DNA of 64,000 bases from Linanthus parryae (Eukaryota > Streptophyta > Magnoliopsida > Ericales > Polemoniaceae), in the NCBI GenBank assembly GCA_023055425.1, contig JALGPY010000006.1, forward strand, positions 91,051,935-91,115,934, written 5' to 3'. Both the position numbers and the translations under genes were made by a program. Below the pieces are notes generated by a model, which was not told where the DNA came from, did not search any database, and saw only the letters and a program-made list of their open reading frames with translations. Positions 11,309-23,400 of the stretch are shown here, in pieces. The stretch's first letter is position 1; each line of letters begins with the position of its first letter.

Positions 11309-12900
11309 GTTTTAGTATTTGTGAATTTTTGACTATATTCAATAATGGCTAGTTTATCAAATATAGCTCCCACTATTTTTCTACGGATTAATAACCCTCA
11401 AGATATTAATGCGCAAAATATCCTTATATTTTCTAGTGGGCCAAGATCCATGTTTCATCTCCTTATGAGCTTGCTTTGGCAAGTCACCCATAATTTGACT
11501 ACTTTAGGTAGCAACAATTCCAATTGCATCATTTATGCAACTCTTGGTTCAATTGGGTAAATAACTCCTTATTTATCCATCCACATGGATAATCCCAATT
11601 GATTGCCTCTAGGTTTCTTAATCATATTAATAGCCTAGTTGTGTTCAACCTCTTATTTAAACAATTGCACATTACTAGCTTGTGCCATCGCATTCCATCA
11701 TTATGAACCAAGTCTCCATGATTTGGCACGCACGAACTTGATAAATCATGATGATAATGAGTGTTTAAATAACGAGAAGGCAAGAACAAAATATTTGAAT
11801 TTTGAGGGATTTTAAATTCAATTTTGATTGCTTTCTTGATCAATATCAACTAATCTATCTATTTGAGTTTGGGCACAACTCCAAATAATTGATCCGGGTT
11901 GTCTAATTATCTTATTATCCTAATTTCATGCATCATCCATACACCAACCACAAAAAAATAAGACAATAAAATAAACCACCACAAAAACAAAAAAACGTGA
12001 TATGGATATGGCCTTTTCTAGACTAAGATAATTCCAAGCCAATGGAATTATCTATGAACCCTAAAAGCAAACACATCTCCATGCGTCTTGATCTTTTGGT
12101 CCATCCTTCATAGTCATGTGGAATGCTCCATGCTCCATATTTTGTGGCTCCCTTTGGCTTTGGGCTTCTTTTCTTCAATCTTGGCTAACAATCTACTTTA
12201 TCTAGAACTAGCTAACAACTATACTAAATAAAATAAATCTCACAAGTTGAGAAAAAAATGGCTCGCAGGCCATAAAACCCTAATTAATTATTACAATTAA
12301 TTGATCAGCTCGCAAGCCGTAAACCAAATCACAAAAATTAAACATCCACAACAAACCACATCCTAAGGCCATATCCAATCACCATGCGAATTTCACATAA
12401 ACAGTTAAAATCCAATTTTAACGCGCTTGGTCAATTTTAATTGATTTTAGGATATTCTAGGGTTAAAACGGTCCATGGGGCCCAACAATCCAATTGCCCG
12501 GGCCCAAAAAGAGAACCGCAAAGGCCTAGGGCCGGCCGGCCCCTAGGCCAAGCCTTGCTTGGGCGGCAAGCAAGGAGGGGCGGTCCCCTATTGGAGCCGA
12601 ACCTCCTTTTGGAGTTGTTTCCAAAACAACTCCCTTGCTTGGTGCCCAAGTTTGGCTGTTTCCTTGTATGGGTAGAACTCCTTCTTCCCTAAGGATGCCA
12701 AAACCCTAGATCTAAGATCCTAAAATTTCTCAAACTCACTAATTCATGCATCCAATGCAAAAAATAGGTCTTGTTATGATAGATTATTGACAAATTGCAT
12801 CTTATGCTTGATTTGTCTTGTTTTACGCGATAAACAACAATTTAAGGTGTAAAAACTATCAAAACGTAATACATGAACCACGTTTATGCTCTACGACCTG
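11309..12900 (-). other. Untranslated leader of the Angela-like element
   Basis: About 1.6 kb between the primer-binding site and gag with no supported reading frame. It includes a GC-rich patch near 12480-12610 with a GGCCGGCCGGCC palindrome, otherwise AT-rich. Long leaders are usual in this lineage. Confidence 0.6.
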
Positions 12901-12914
12901 TGGCTCAGATACCA
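12901..12914 (-). other. Primer-binding site, initiator-Met tRNA type
   Basis: On the minus strand it reads TGGTATCTGAGCCA right after the 5' LTR. It differs by one base from the usual plant copia site TGGTATCAGAGCC. Confidence 0.8.
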
Positions 12915-12915
12915 C

Positions 12916-14344
12916 TATAGGGTTTTGATTCATGGATGCGCAACGGAAACAAAAACAATCATAAACCATGAAAAACCCTCCAAGGATCACAAGTCAAGAG
13001 ACATAACGATGGTAAGAGAATAAATCAATAACACACCTTAGGGTTCTCCTTTGATGACTTCAAACGCGAATTGTGTCACGTTCTCTATAGTTGATCCACG
13101 CCTAGAGTTGAATACTAGATCTTCCTAACCTTGGTGCTAGCCCGGAAAGAGGAAGATGAAGAACAATCACACAAAACGAGACCGAAACAAGGAGGTTCGG
13201 CCTCCTTGTGGCCGACGGGGACGGGCGGTGGCGAGGGAGGGGTGGCGGCTCCTCTCTTGCTTTCTTGCTCTCTCCTTTTGTTCTCTCCCACTCAAGTTAT
13301 GATCAATAAGGTCATAAGTGTGGGAAGGAAGGAAGGAGTGTCCTTTATATAGTCCAACAAATCCTTTCCAACTACCTAAAGGACCTATATAGTCCTACTA
13401 GAATTCAATTTAGTCCCTTCCTTGCATATTAGTCCCTACTAAGATTGCAAGGTATTGCAAAGTGATCCTTCTAATTAATTAATCCAATTAATTAATTCCC
13501 AAATCTAGTTCAACTCTATATAGCGTGTGACCCCATAGGTTTTATATAGTTGGTAGCAACAATTTGCTAATATGGAGCGGTTTCTAGCAAAACATCCATC
13601 CTAGCCAACTAATAGAATAGTCATCTTGACAAACCTTGTACAAGTAATTGTCCTACCTTTTGTCTCTATATCTGGATTGGACACGAGACATACAAGTCAC
13701 ACTCGTATATCCAATCCAGAGTTTCTCGATTCATGGGAATAGCCTTATTCGTGCAAATAACATCAATATCCCATATTGATTTATTTGAGTCTGGCCAGAC
13801 ATTCTATAAGCACTATCCCTCGAGTGGCCTAGGATATTTGCTCCCGTTATGTGGGAGGGACAAACTCTGTCTACGTCCACTACGATCTCTAAGCTTGCTT
13901 CTTATTGTATCCGGTACACACCTTTATAACTACCCTGTTACGGTGTAGCTTTTAACGCTACCAAAATCATAATAATCCACAACTAGAATATCTAGCGACT
14001 TCAAGTCTAAGGATGACAATACCATTGCACCGCGAGAAGCACTTTTGACTTAACATAACGTGTATGTAGCCTTCTCGGAGATGGATTAATCCAGTGCGCC
14101 ATTACCCTTAATGCACACCTATGTGTTGGATCATGATATCTCCATATCAATCCAACCCCATACTAGTCTATAGATGACTGTCATGTTAATCATTATACTG
14201 GACTAGGGATATTTAAGATAAACAACACAGTTGTAAATCTAAGGACTTCATTATATTAAATATCCAATAAATAATAAAATGAATTTTCTAGCCACAAATA
14301 AATTCATACTAAACTAGATTGCCTCTAGGGCATCTATGCCAACA
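12916..14344 (-). repeat. 5' LTR of the Angela-like element
   Basis: About 1.43 kb, aligned to 5905-7314. The inner end reads TATAGGG where the other copy has TGTAGGG. It keeps the ~20 bp missing from the 3' LTR (TATGTGGGAGGGACAAACTC near 13848). Confidence 0.9.
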
Positions 14345-15168
14345 GGTTCTGTCATCTCTGGTGATCTAATTAACCTGGTTGTGGTATTATGTTATTTGGA
14401 TCTGCTGTGATGTGCATAACCTGTTATGTGTTATGTTGTGATCTAATTACATGGAGTCTCTTCTTGTGATCAAACTACATTTACTACCTGGTTCTGATCT
14501 AATTACATGGACAACCTGGTTACGCAACTGTTTATGGTATCATCATTCAATGAGGCTATGTCCGAGAGTGTTGATGCAAAGATCATATGTAAACAGGTTT
14601 CACCCCTTGCAGTGTTAGCTAATGGTTGATTTATAAAACCACCTACCTACATTCTCTAGTTTTGCAATGTTAGCTAATGGTTGATTTACACAACCACCTA
14701 CCTGCATTCTCTAGCTTTGTAGTGTTAGCTAATGGTTAATTTACACAACCACCTACCTGCATTCTCTAGTTTTGCGGTGTTAGCCTATGGTTGATTTACA
14801 CAACCACCTACCTGCATTCTGTAGTACCTGTGATGAAGAGTTTACCATCTTCTGAGGTTATTAGAAGCAATTGAGAAGCTCTTAAATTCTACTCTCTTGC
14901 TTCTTGGTTGTAGATGTGAGGGTACCTACACTATATGAAGTGTGTGTTATCATTAGGAAGGCAGTAATGCAACCTTAGTAATGCAAAACAACACTTCTAT
15001 TAATTATAGGTAGTGATGCACACACTACAACCACAAGTCAATGATGACATTACATTCTGAGACTTGTTTACATTCAAACAAAATATACATACCTTAATAT
15101 ACATTGTGTCTGTGTAATTAGATGAGACCAAAATATACAAAAGATGCACATACATTACTTGTGTGTGC
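14345..15168. other. Intron-like or element-internal DNA, no gene seen
   Basis: Continues the GTGATCTAAT/CTGGTTGTG phrases broken at 5904. Apart from the tandem array at 14609-14827 no coding or structural feature was recognised. Confidence 0.4.
14609..14827 (+). repeat. 55-bp tandem repeat, four copies
   Basis: The phrase GTTAGCTAATGGTT recurs at 14614, 14669, 14724 and 14779, an exact 55-bp period. Each unit also contains ACAACCACCTACCTGCATTC and TCTAGTTTTG. Copies differ by a few substitutions. Confidence 0.9.
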
Positions 15169-16205
15169 TTAATTTCCATAACCAAGTGCCTCCATTAGAA
15201 TTGGATTGTCTATCTGCACTCCCTTCTCTAGCAGATACTCAATGCAATCCTTGACAAGTTCTTTGTCAACCTCCATATCCCTTGGTAGAATTCCTAATGC
15301 TCTGAGTCATGCCTTCCCCATATGTGTTTGTATGTACTTCTTGTTTCCTTTAACCTTCATTACCTCAACCATGCACATTTGACATGATAAAAGTACATCA
15401 TCCAAGCTCTGATGGTCTAATGCTTCAAAGGCCATTTGCACTGCTTGAATTAGTTCTTCAATGTCATCTGTTTCAATCTCTTGCTGCAAGCTTTGAATGG
15501 AACAAAAGAAACCAAGATCATTCACATTCAGATCTGGACTTCTTGCTGGCTGATTGACAATGGTTATGTTAAAACCATCACTTTTACAAGCCAACAATAA
15601 TTCCATATCATCAGAACCAATGTGACATGATGCATTGTCTTGTTGAATCATTATATTCTTGGGAAAGTTTGGAGGCCATTACCTCTTGATTGCAGGAATT
15701 ATTTTCGAAAGCATCATGTCCCTCAACACATTTATGTTAATTGAAGCTATTGGCCTCTGCTCAATTGTGCCTCTTGGTCTGTTAGATGAATTTCTTTGTG
15801 CTTCATCCCATGAAATAAAACTTCACCATTTTCGCCATAAAGAGGTCTCATAACTGAACACATAAACGTGAGTTTGGGAATGAACGCTTTTTTGTTGCAG
15901 GTCATGTGTGGAGTCTCTTCATCTGGTAGCACAATATACCTCTCAGTTTTGGACTGAGTGTGAAACCATTTCTCATCTATGATGCAAGAGTAATCCATGG
16001 TCTTAAACACAAGTCTCCCATCTCCATGTACTGTGATTGACTTTACACACCATTTCAATCTTGCAATTGTGTGCTCTTCTGTCAGTGTTGTCTTAACCGC
16101 ACTTGTAGATGATCTCAATTCTCCTTCATTATTCTTTCTCCAAACCATGCTTTGGCTAAGACCAGAGTATGCTGCAATTAAATGGCAATGTTATGTGGGT
16201 GGTGA
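15169..16205 (-). pseudogene. Plant mariner-like (DD39D) transposase, decayed
   Basis: Two main frames (15747-16148 and 15307-15651) and short extensions rebuild much of a plant mariner transposase. From the N-terminal side: a piece of the helix-turn-helix region, the IDEKWF motif (first Asp), the FMCSV and EVLFHG strands, IQQDNASCHI (second Asp) and SPDLNVNDLGFF (third Asp). Between the second and third Asp lie 39 residues, the DD39D spacing of plant mariners. At least one frameshift (near 15750), one stop just before IQQDNA and one TGA near the C-terminus break it. The N-terminal DNA-binding part is not found intact upstream. It would cut and paste DNA at TA dinucleotides. Confidence 0.85.
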
Positions 16206-17284
16206 TTGATTATATGTTGAATTACATGGACATAGCATTATAATGTGTGCTCATTTGATTGATTCAGTGGTTATGTTATGGCATGTAGTGATGACATTTT
16301 GTCTGAAGTTCAAACAACCAACTGAAAACAGGTTTTTTATGCGAACACTTAATGCTATTGTCTTTTCTGATAATCAAATGGTTACAACAATGTTCATGTA
16401 TTTCATGATAATTAGGTGATGAATAACATGAAAATATGTTCTTGGTGCAAACATACATGATGAATCCCATGAAATGTGTCTCTCATTTTCAATATACTCA
16501 TTGATTTGAGATGACACTAAGTGATGAATTTTGTTGTGATAGTGCACACAATCTGTTGAGTTATTTTGCAATGATGTGCACACAATATTGGAGTTCTCAA
16601 TATCGGAGTTCTCACAAAGTTACAACAATTTCCATGTTTATGATAATTAAATGATTGAATACATGAATGGCATAGAGGAATGAGTACCTGCAAGTGTTCT
16701 AATTGTCCGTAAGGGGGATTCTTACAACACCAGTTTGGGCCAATATGAAATCTCCATTGCATGGGTTACTAATTAGTATTTTCTTATCCTGAATGATCAT
16801 AAATCGTTAGGGCTCATTTTGTTCATCATAATCTGGTGAACAAAATCAATTAGTTCAAATTGCATCTCGCATTTTAAGAATTATACATACCATGCCTTAA
16901 TAATCAATTCTATAAAATAGAACGGTTAACTTTATTTCAGCCTTTGGATTGAATCAACCCTAGCCTTTAGATCTCAGCTACTTTAGGACAAGAATTTTGA
17001 AAAAAAAAATTAAACAAACAACTTCAATAATTAAACACACGACTATGTAAGGAGGGAGAGAGTTGTTGTGAAATTTAGAATGAAATTTTACTATGATATT
17101 TTTGGAATATAAATAAGTTATGGAAATTATATTACATACCCCTCAAGTTTAGGAAATGATAATAAATCTTAGGAAACATAAACTAATAAGCCCTATGAAG
17201 TTAGGGTATTACACAATATCCGGGTATGAGAATCATACATACGATTTCTTTTGGGTAGGGCATTGGCCACGGGTCATCCCCTAA
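16206..17284. other. AT-rich DNA between mariner relic and P450, no gene seen
   Basis: No frame here has recognisable content. GGAGGGAG at 17051-17058 resembles the outer bases of a Stowaway/mariner end, but the flanking bases do not match the 770 end. Confidence 0.4.
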
Positions 17285-17290
17285 TTTATT
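17285..17290 (-). terminator. Candidate polyadenylation signal of the P450 gene
   Basis: AATAAA on the minus strand, about 190 bp downstream of the P450 stop codon. This is a common but non-specific hexamer. Confidence 0.3.
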
Positions 17291-17479
17291 ATACAATATG
17301 AAGGTAAGAGTTAAAAAATTAGTATTATCCCAAAGTGACAAAACCCCAATCTATTTTTCATATAGACTTGTAATTATAATGAAATACCTTCTTTCATGTA
17401 CCAAAAAAAAAAGAACTATAATGAAATCAATCCAATCTCATCTATCAGCTCCTTAGGTGCGATCCTAATTTCTTATGGA

Positions 17480-20400
17480 CTAGTTGCACACATCTTCCTG
17501 AGCACCGCCAATAGGCATGACATTGACGGGGCAACCGCTTTTTAATCTTGAGAACATCGCCCATTTCTCTACGCTTGAATCAGAGTCAATTACCTCCCAC
17601 CTGCGTATTATCCAGAGTCACTGATCATTTAGCCATCAAATTTATTCATTAGATCGAATTGATGATGGTTATGAAGCAACTGATATGACTAGGTATACTT
17701 TGTTGTGTGAACTGCCCATACTTTAAAGTAAACATTCCATGAATTTGAAATTTAGCGAGTAACCCGACGTTTTCTAGAGAAGAAACTCACCTGTAAGTGG
17801 TAACAAGTCGGTGCAGAAATATGAGCATCATAGCTCTCGCAAAGTTCATCCCCAAGCATGTCCTCCCTCCCTGACCAAAAGCTAAGAAACTATATGGCTT
17901 TGATTCCTCCTGTTTGCATAAAAAAAAATTACCTCCACCAAATTAATGAATTTGTTCACATAGTTACCTCACATAATTTGAAGGATAATGAAGAAACTTA
18001 CATCAAACCTTGAAGGATCAAACTTGGTTGGATCGACGTATAGTGTAGGATCAAAGTGTACTGCTCTTGCATCAACGTTAATACTCCACCCTTTCCTCAT
18101 TCTGTATCCTGTACTTCATATTAAACTACAAAAAATGTGTCTACATACAGAAAGATGGATTAACTGACCAGATATTGGAAAATCTAATTACCATGGATTT
18201 CACTGTCGGCTAGTAAATATCTCGGGAACCATGGTACTATAGATGCCATCCTTAATGACTCCTTCACCACCTGTTTGTTTTTCCCGGATCATGTTAATTA
18301 TGTAGTTTAAATTAAAAGATACTGTACAGTTAAATTGCTTTTCCTATGCCACCCTTAAGTAACTTATTCCTATTTGGCCTGATTTGCTTGCGTTTGACGA
18401 AAACAGGTGGAATACGTCTGTGACATAGTGATCTTTTTGCCCACACAACATTAGTATATATATGCAGAAGTTATTATGTAATCAACAAGAGGAAAGCAGG
18501 TAGCAGGCTCCGCCATAATGTACGAGGTAGTGAACAACAAATATTGTTTTCTATTCTTATGACAGATAGGTTACATAACCGAAATCTATGTACTTGATTG
18601 AATCGACATGTTACCTTCGAAGCATAACACATTTCATTGAGATCTTCTAAACTAAGACTTGACTTGGCCAGTGAAAGTTGTTCTGCCTGGTGAAAATTCA
18701 AATTAATGTGTAAGAAAAAGTTGGCCAAAAAATGAACCTGACATAAAAGTAAATACAAGTTCACATAAAAGTTTCAAGGTAGGAATCCCTTTAACACGAC
18801 ATCAATACAAATTATGTAACAAATTGTTCCTTTTCAATATAATTTGAACTGACTTAGAGAAACGAACAACACGCATGTCTACTGATAACATACAAATTGA
18901 AAAAGGATCTAAATTTAATGGTGAGAGGCTTCATTTTGTTTACTACAAAGTATCAACCATCTCGGATATGTTAGCGTATACTTTGACGATTGTATAAAAC
19001 CTGACAATCTAATAAAAGAGAAAATACTGAGTTGGAACATCTGACAAGTCTTGTATGCCTATTAGAGCAGTGACAAAATAAAAATCACAGTATAAACTTA
19101 CTCTGAGTGTATCTAATACTTGTGGGTTGTCATTCAAGTACTTCACCATCCACGCTATTGCACTCGCTGTAGTATCCTGACCTGCATTTATACACAATCA
19201 ATTCCAAGTCCAAGATATCATCGGAGAGAGATGAACTAGTGATTGACCTGCAATTATCATGGTTAAAATGTTATCCTTAATTTGTGCGTCAGATAGTGAC
19301 TGCACGTCACTTTGATTACATGATTTGTCTCTTCCCGCCATGAGAAGTTGAAGGAAATCTTCATGCGGCCCTCCCAAGCTCTCTCTCCTTTTCCGCATCA
19401 TCTTTTCTAGCTTCCTCATGATTCTTTCTCTGGCCTGGAGCACCCGAATTGATTTTACTTACTATTTAATGAAAATCTAATAAATCAAAAGTTTCCTTAG
19501 ACTAGATTCAAGCTATGACTAGTTGATTAGTGATGTTACGGTACCTGAAGGCCTTTGTGGAATCTTGTCCAAGGTAACCTCAGTGGAAAGGCAAGCATTG
19601 AATCACAAACTAGAGCGACGTCTTTCTGCATCAAATCTAGCTCATCTTCTCCATCTAAACTCACCAACATCTTGCTCATTGCCTTGAAGGTAATCTGTAG
19701 CAACATAAAATTTGACATTGCATAATGCATGTCGTTATCATGATCTCTACTCTAATTTTCTCATATGTGACGCGTAAATATGTGTGTCTATTATTATTTA
19801 AATTTTTACAGTAACGGTAAAATAATTAAAAAAAAATAATTTTATACATACTACAGTAAAGCAGGACATTGTGGTGATTTAGTACCAAACCATCCTATCA
19901 TATATCCTGGCAGCTCATCAAAGCTGGGCGAGGGATATTACAAATAGGCCTCATTAACTAATCATTTCATGCACTACTTTGAAATGTCTTTCCAATTACG
20001 CTAAACTATGAAGTGAATCTATTATCCGAGTCTTTGATAATGATAATAAAGATCTATACCTCTAAAACTAAAGAAGTTTACACCACATTGGTCTTTGATA
20101 ATAATGATCTAGTACACGGTAAACAAAAGAGGCTTACACCACAATGTCAGGAAATACTCTTATCCATCATACAAAATGAACCGAGACTTTAAAAAATTTC
20201 AATATCTCAATATAATCATTGAGTTTGTACTTTGAATCGGGTGTTCGCACGAGTTACTACATGAGCTCGTACGAAACAAGCCAAATGAAGAGTTTCTAGA
20301 CAAGATGCATACATTTGGAGGTGCTAGTATTCACACCAATATCTGGGGTGTTCGCACGAACACTTTTAGTTATCAAGTGTGTTCATTATGTTTGCACGAA

Positions 20401-23400
20401 AAAAATTATGCATGGGGCATTTACACGAACATGTTTTGTTCGCACAAACACAAGCCATTTTCGCATGTATTCCTGTGAGGCCCGAGCTGCACATTTCGTT
20501 TAGGAAACAACTATGTGGTAACTTCTAGGTATTTTTAAGAGGCTATGTCTTTAGAACAAAGCATAGGTCCATTGTAAACATGGTTTCCCCAAGAATAAAT
20601 TATTTTGCTTCGTCGTGGACGTAGCTGGCGATTCTGTTAACGAACCACGTTAGATCTTGTCTTTCAGCGTTCTGGAATTTTCGGTCGTGAGGTTGAATTT
20701 CGTTACAACAAACTGGCATCAGATATAGAGTTTCTGAATTCCACCAAGAGCGGTGTTCGGATCGATGTTGAATATTGATAGGTCTACGGGAAGGAACAAC
20801 TTTAGTCTTTAGAGGATCAAGATGTGTTCTTGTTGAAACAACAAGACATCTGGACTCCATTGGCCACAAATAAGCAAGGCATGGACATATCAATGTCTGA
20901 GTACAAGTTGATGAAGGAGAAGGCGCATTCAACAATCATGTTGTGCCTATCCGATGACGTAATCACCGAGGTCGCATATCAAGAAACGACAGCAACTCTA
21001 TGGCTCAAGTTGTAGAGTCTCTACGTGACGAAGTCACTCACCAGCAAGTTGATGTTACAGTAGCGTATGTTTAGTGTGCGAATGATAGAAGGTACACTTC
21101 TCAAGGATCACCTTGTTCAATTGAACAGATTGTGTAATATTGAAGAAAAGGTGGATAATGAAGATGCATCCCTTATCTTGTAGGTTTCGGTACCTCCCTC
21201 ATATGAGAATTTCGTGTAGTCTTTTATTGTGAATAAATACAACATAAAAGATAACATATATCTAGAAGAAGTGATATCTTCTCTCCATACTAGGTAATTG
21301 CTCCATAAGGGCGTGAGAACAAGCACAGAGGACCATGCTTCCGGATTAATGGCCATAGGAAGCAAGATGGCTAAGAAGAGCAAGAAGAAATTCTCAGGCC
21401 ACTGGAAGATGGATTCTCCCAAGAGACCAGCAGAAACAGAACGGATCCGCAGCAGTGGCCGCAGATAATAACTCTTTAGAGGATGATTATGTTATACTAG
21501 CATATAATGTCACTCGTCAATTTGATGTGTGGTTTCTTGACTCATGGGCTTCTTATCATATATGTTATAACAAGGAGTTGTTCTCGACATATAGCTGTGT
21601 AGATGGGTGTAGTGTCTTTATGCCAAACGGAGCTATATCGAAGGTGATCGGAAGCTGTTCATTTAGGTTCAAAACGCATGATGGGTAAATTTTCACTTTG
21701 AAGGATGTCATACATGTGCCAATTATCACAAAGAATATAATATCGTTGAGTATTCTTGACAACAAGACTTATAGATTCAAGGTTAAGTTGGAGTCCTACA
21801 TGTTTGCAAGGGTTCTAATGTGATTCTCAAAGTAGTCAAGAATGGGGCTTTGTATGTACTACAATGTTCTAAATATACCGATTATGTTGGAGTTCCTTTG
21901 GCCGAGGTTAAGGACTCTAATCAAACCAAGATATTACATATGAGACTTAGTCATATGAGTGAACGTGAGCTGCACGTACTCTTAATCAAGGATATTCTCC
22001 GTGGGCATAGGCTCGAAAGCCTTTAGTTTCGTGAGCATTTTTTGTTTGTGAAGCTACATCGTAGAAAGTTTCCAAAGGAAATTCACCGGACTAAGGGCAC
22101 TTCGGATTACGTCCATTCAGACTGTTGGGGTCCCTCCCACGTGCCGTTGGGGGGGAGTCACAAGTATTTTATGGGAATCATTGATGACTATTGCAGGATG
22201 ACTTGGATATCCATAATGAAGCACAAGAGTGAAGAGTTTAGCAAATTCAAGGAGTGGAAGATACTAGTTGAGAATCAAGTCGGGAAGAAGGTCAAGAGGC
22301 TGCGCACAGAAAATGGCTTGGAGTTTTGTTCACCAGAATTTATTAAAATCTGCAAGGATCAGGGTATTGCTTGCTATCACACGTTTTGACACAAACCACA
22401 ACATAATGGTGTAGCCGAGAGGATGAATCAGACACTTCTGTCGAAGACACGGTGTATGCTTTCGAATGCAAGCCTTGCTAGGCGTTTCTAGGGAGATGCA
22501 GTATCAAAAACATGTTATCTCAGGAATCGAAGTCCGAACACATGCATTTGTTGCAAAACACCTTTTGAGGCGTGGACCGAAAAATTGGAGATTACTCGAA
22601 TCTAAAGGTCTTAAGCTGCATTGCTAATTAACATGTTGATGAGGGTAAGCTAGAGACAAGAGAAAATAAGTGGGCTTTCATGGGCTATGGCACATGTTTC
22701 GAGTGGTACAAAATCTGGTCGGACAACAAGAGTACGTACTTAGTCTTCGATGCTAAAGACCAAGGTCACCAGTAAGGTGGAGACGGAGGATGTATATGAT
22801 AGAGAGGAGTTGGAGGTTGAAGAAGAACATAAGCCCAAGACAACTCCATCGCCATCACAAAAGAGTAAGAAGAAGGAGAGTCTGACAATGCACCACTAGA
22901 GGAATGCGAGCATCAAAGTTTTGCTGCAAGTCGACCAGAGAGAGGTACAAAGCCTCCAGCGAGATACATGGACGACGGTATGGTGTGAAATGAATTACAT
23001 AGCCGAAGAGGTGAAGACTGAACCATCCACCTACAAGGCTGCAGTTTTAGGAGACAAATCAGCACAATTGATTCCCGCAATGGGAGAAGAGATGTAGTCA
23101 CTTAGCTAGAATCAGACTTGGGAGCTTTTAAAACTTCTAGAAGGAAGGAAGATAGTCACTTCCAAATGGGGTTTCCGGAATAATGGTTGCTGGAGGTTTC
23201 ACTCAAAGAGAGGCAGTTGATATAGCGAGATTTATCTCCAGTGTGTACACACACCTCAGTCAGAGTACTACTAACAATAGTAGCACATCAGGACTAAAAG
23301 CTTGAGCAACTAGACATGAAAATAACTTTCCTACATTGAGAGCTAGATGCACAGTAAAACCTCTATAAATTAATACTAGATAAATTAATAACCTAGATAA

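Larger units (their letters stand above)
5905..14344 (-). mobile_element. Angela-like Ty1/copia retrotransposon, 8.4 kb, structurally complete
   Basis: Two LTRs of about 1.4 kb flank a minus-strand copia gene set (gag, zinc knuckle and protease, integrase, RT, RNase H). Read on the minus strand the LTR starts TGTTGGAATAGATGCCCTAG, the signature of the Angela lineage, and is preceded by a PPT and followed at the 5' side by an initiator-Met-type primer site. A perfect 5-bp target duplication GGTTC lies at 5900-5904 and 14345-14349. Coding is broken into several frames, so the copy is probably dead. By eye the LTRs differ by scattered substitutions plus one 19-21 bp indel, so the insertion is not recent. 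Confidence 0.9.

Noticed and set aside
16276..16762. Short minus-strand frames upstream of the mariner relic as its missing N-terminus
   Set aside because: The translations (His/Asn/Ile-rich) show no mariner helix-turn-helix pattern, and no frame links to the transposase.
17049..17060. GGAGGGAG as the right terminus of the mariner element
   Set aside because: Only eight bases match. The next inner bases do not pair with the 770 end and no TA follows directly.
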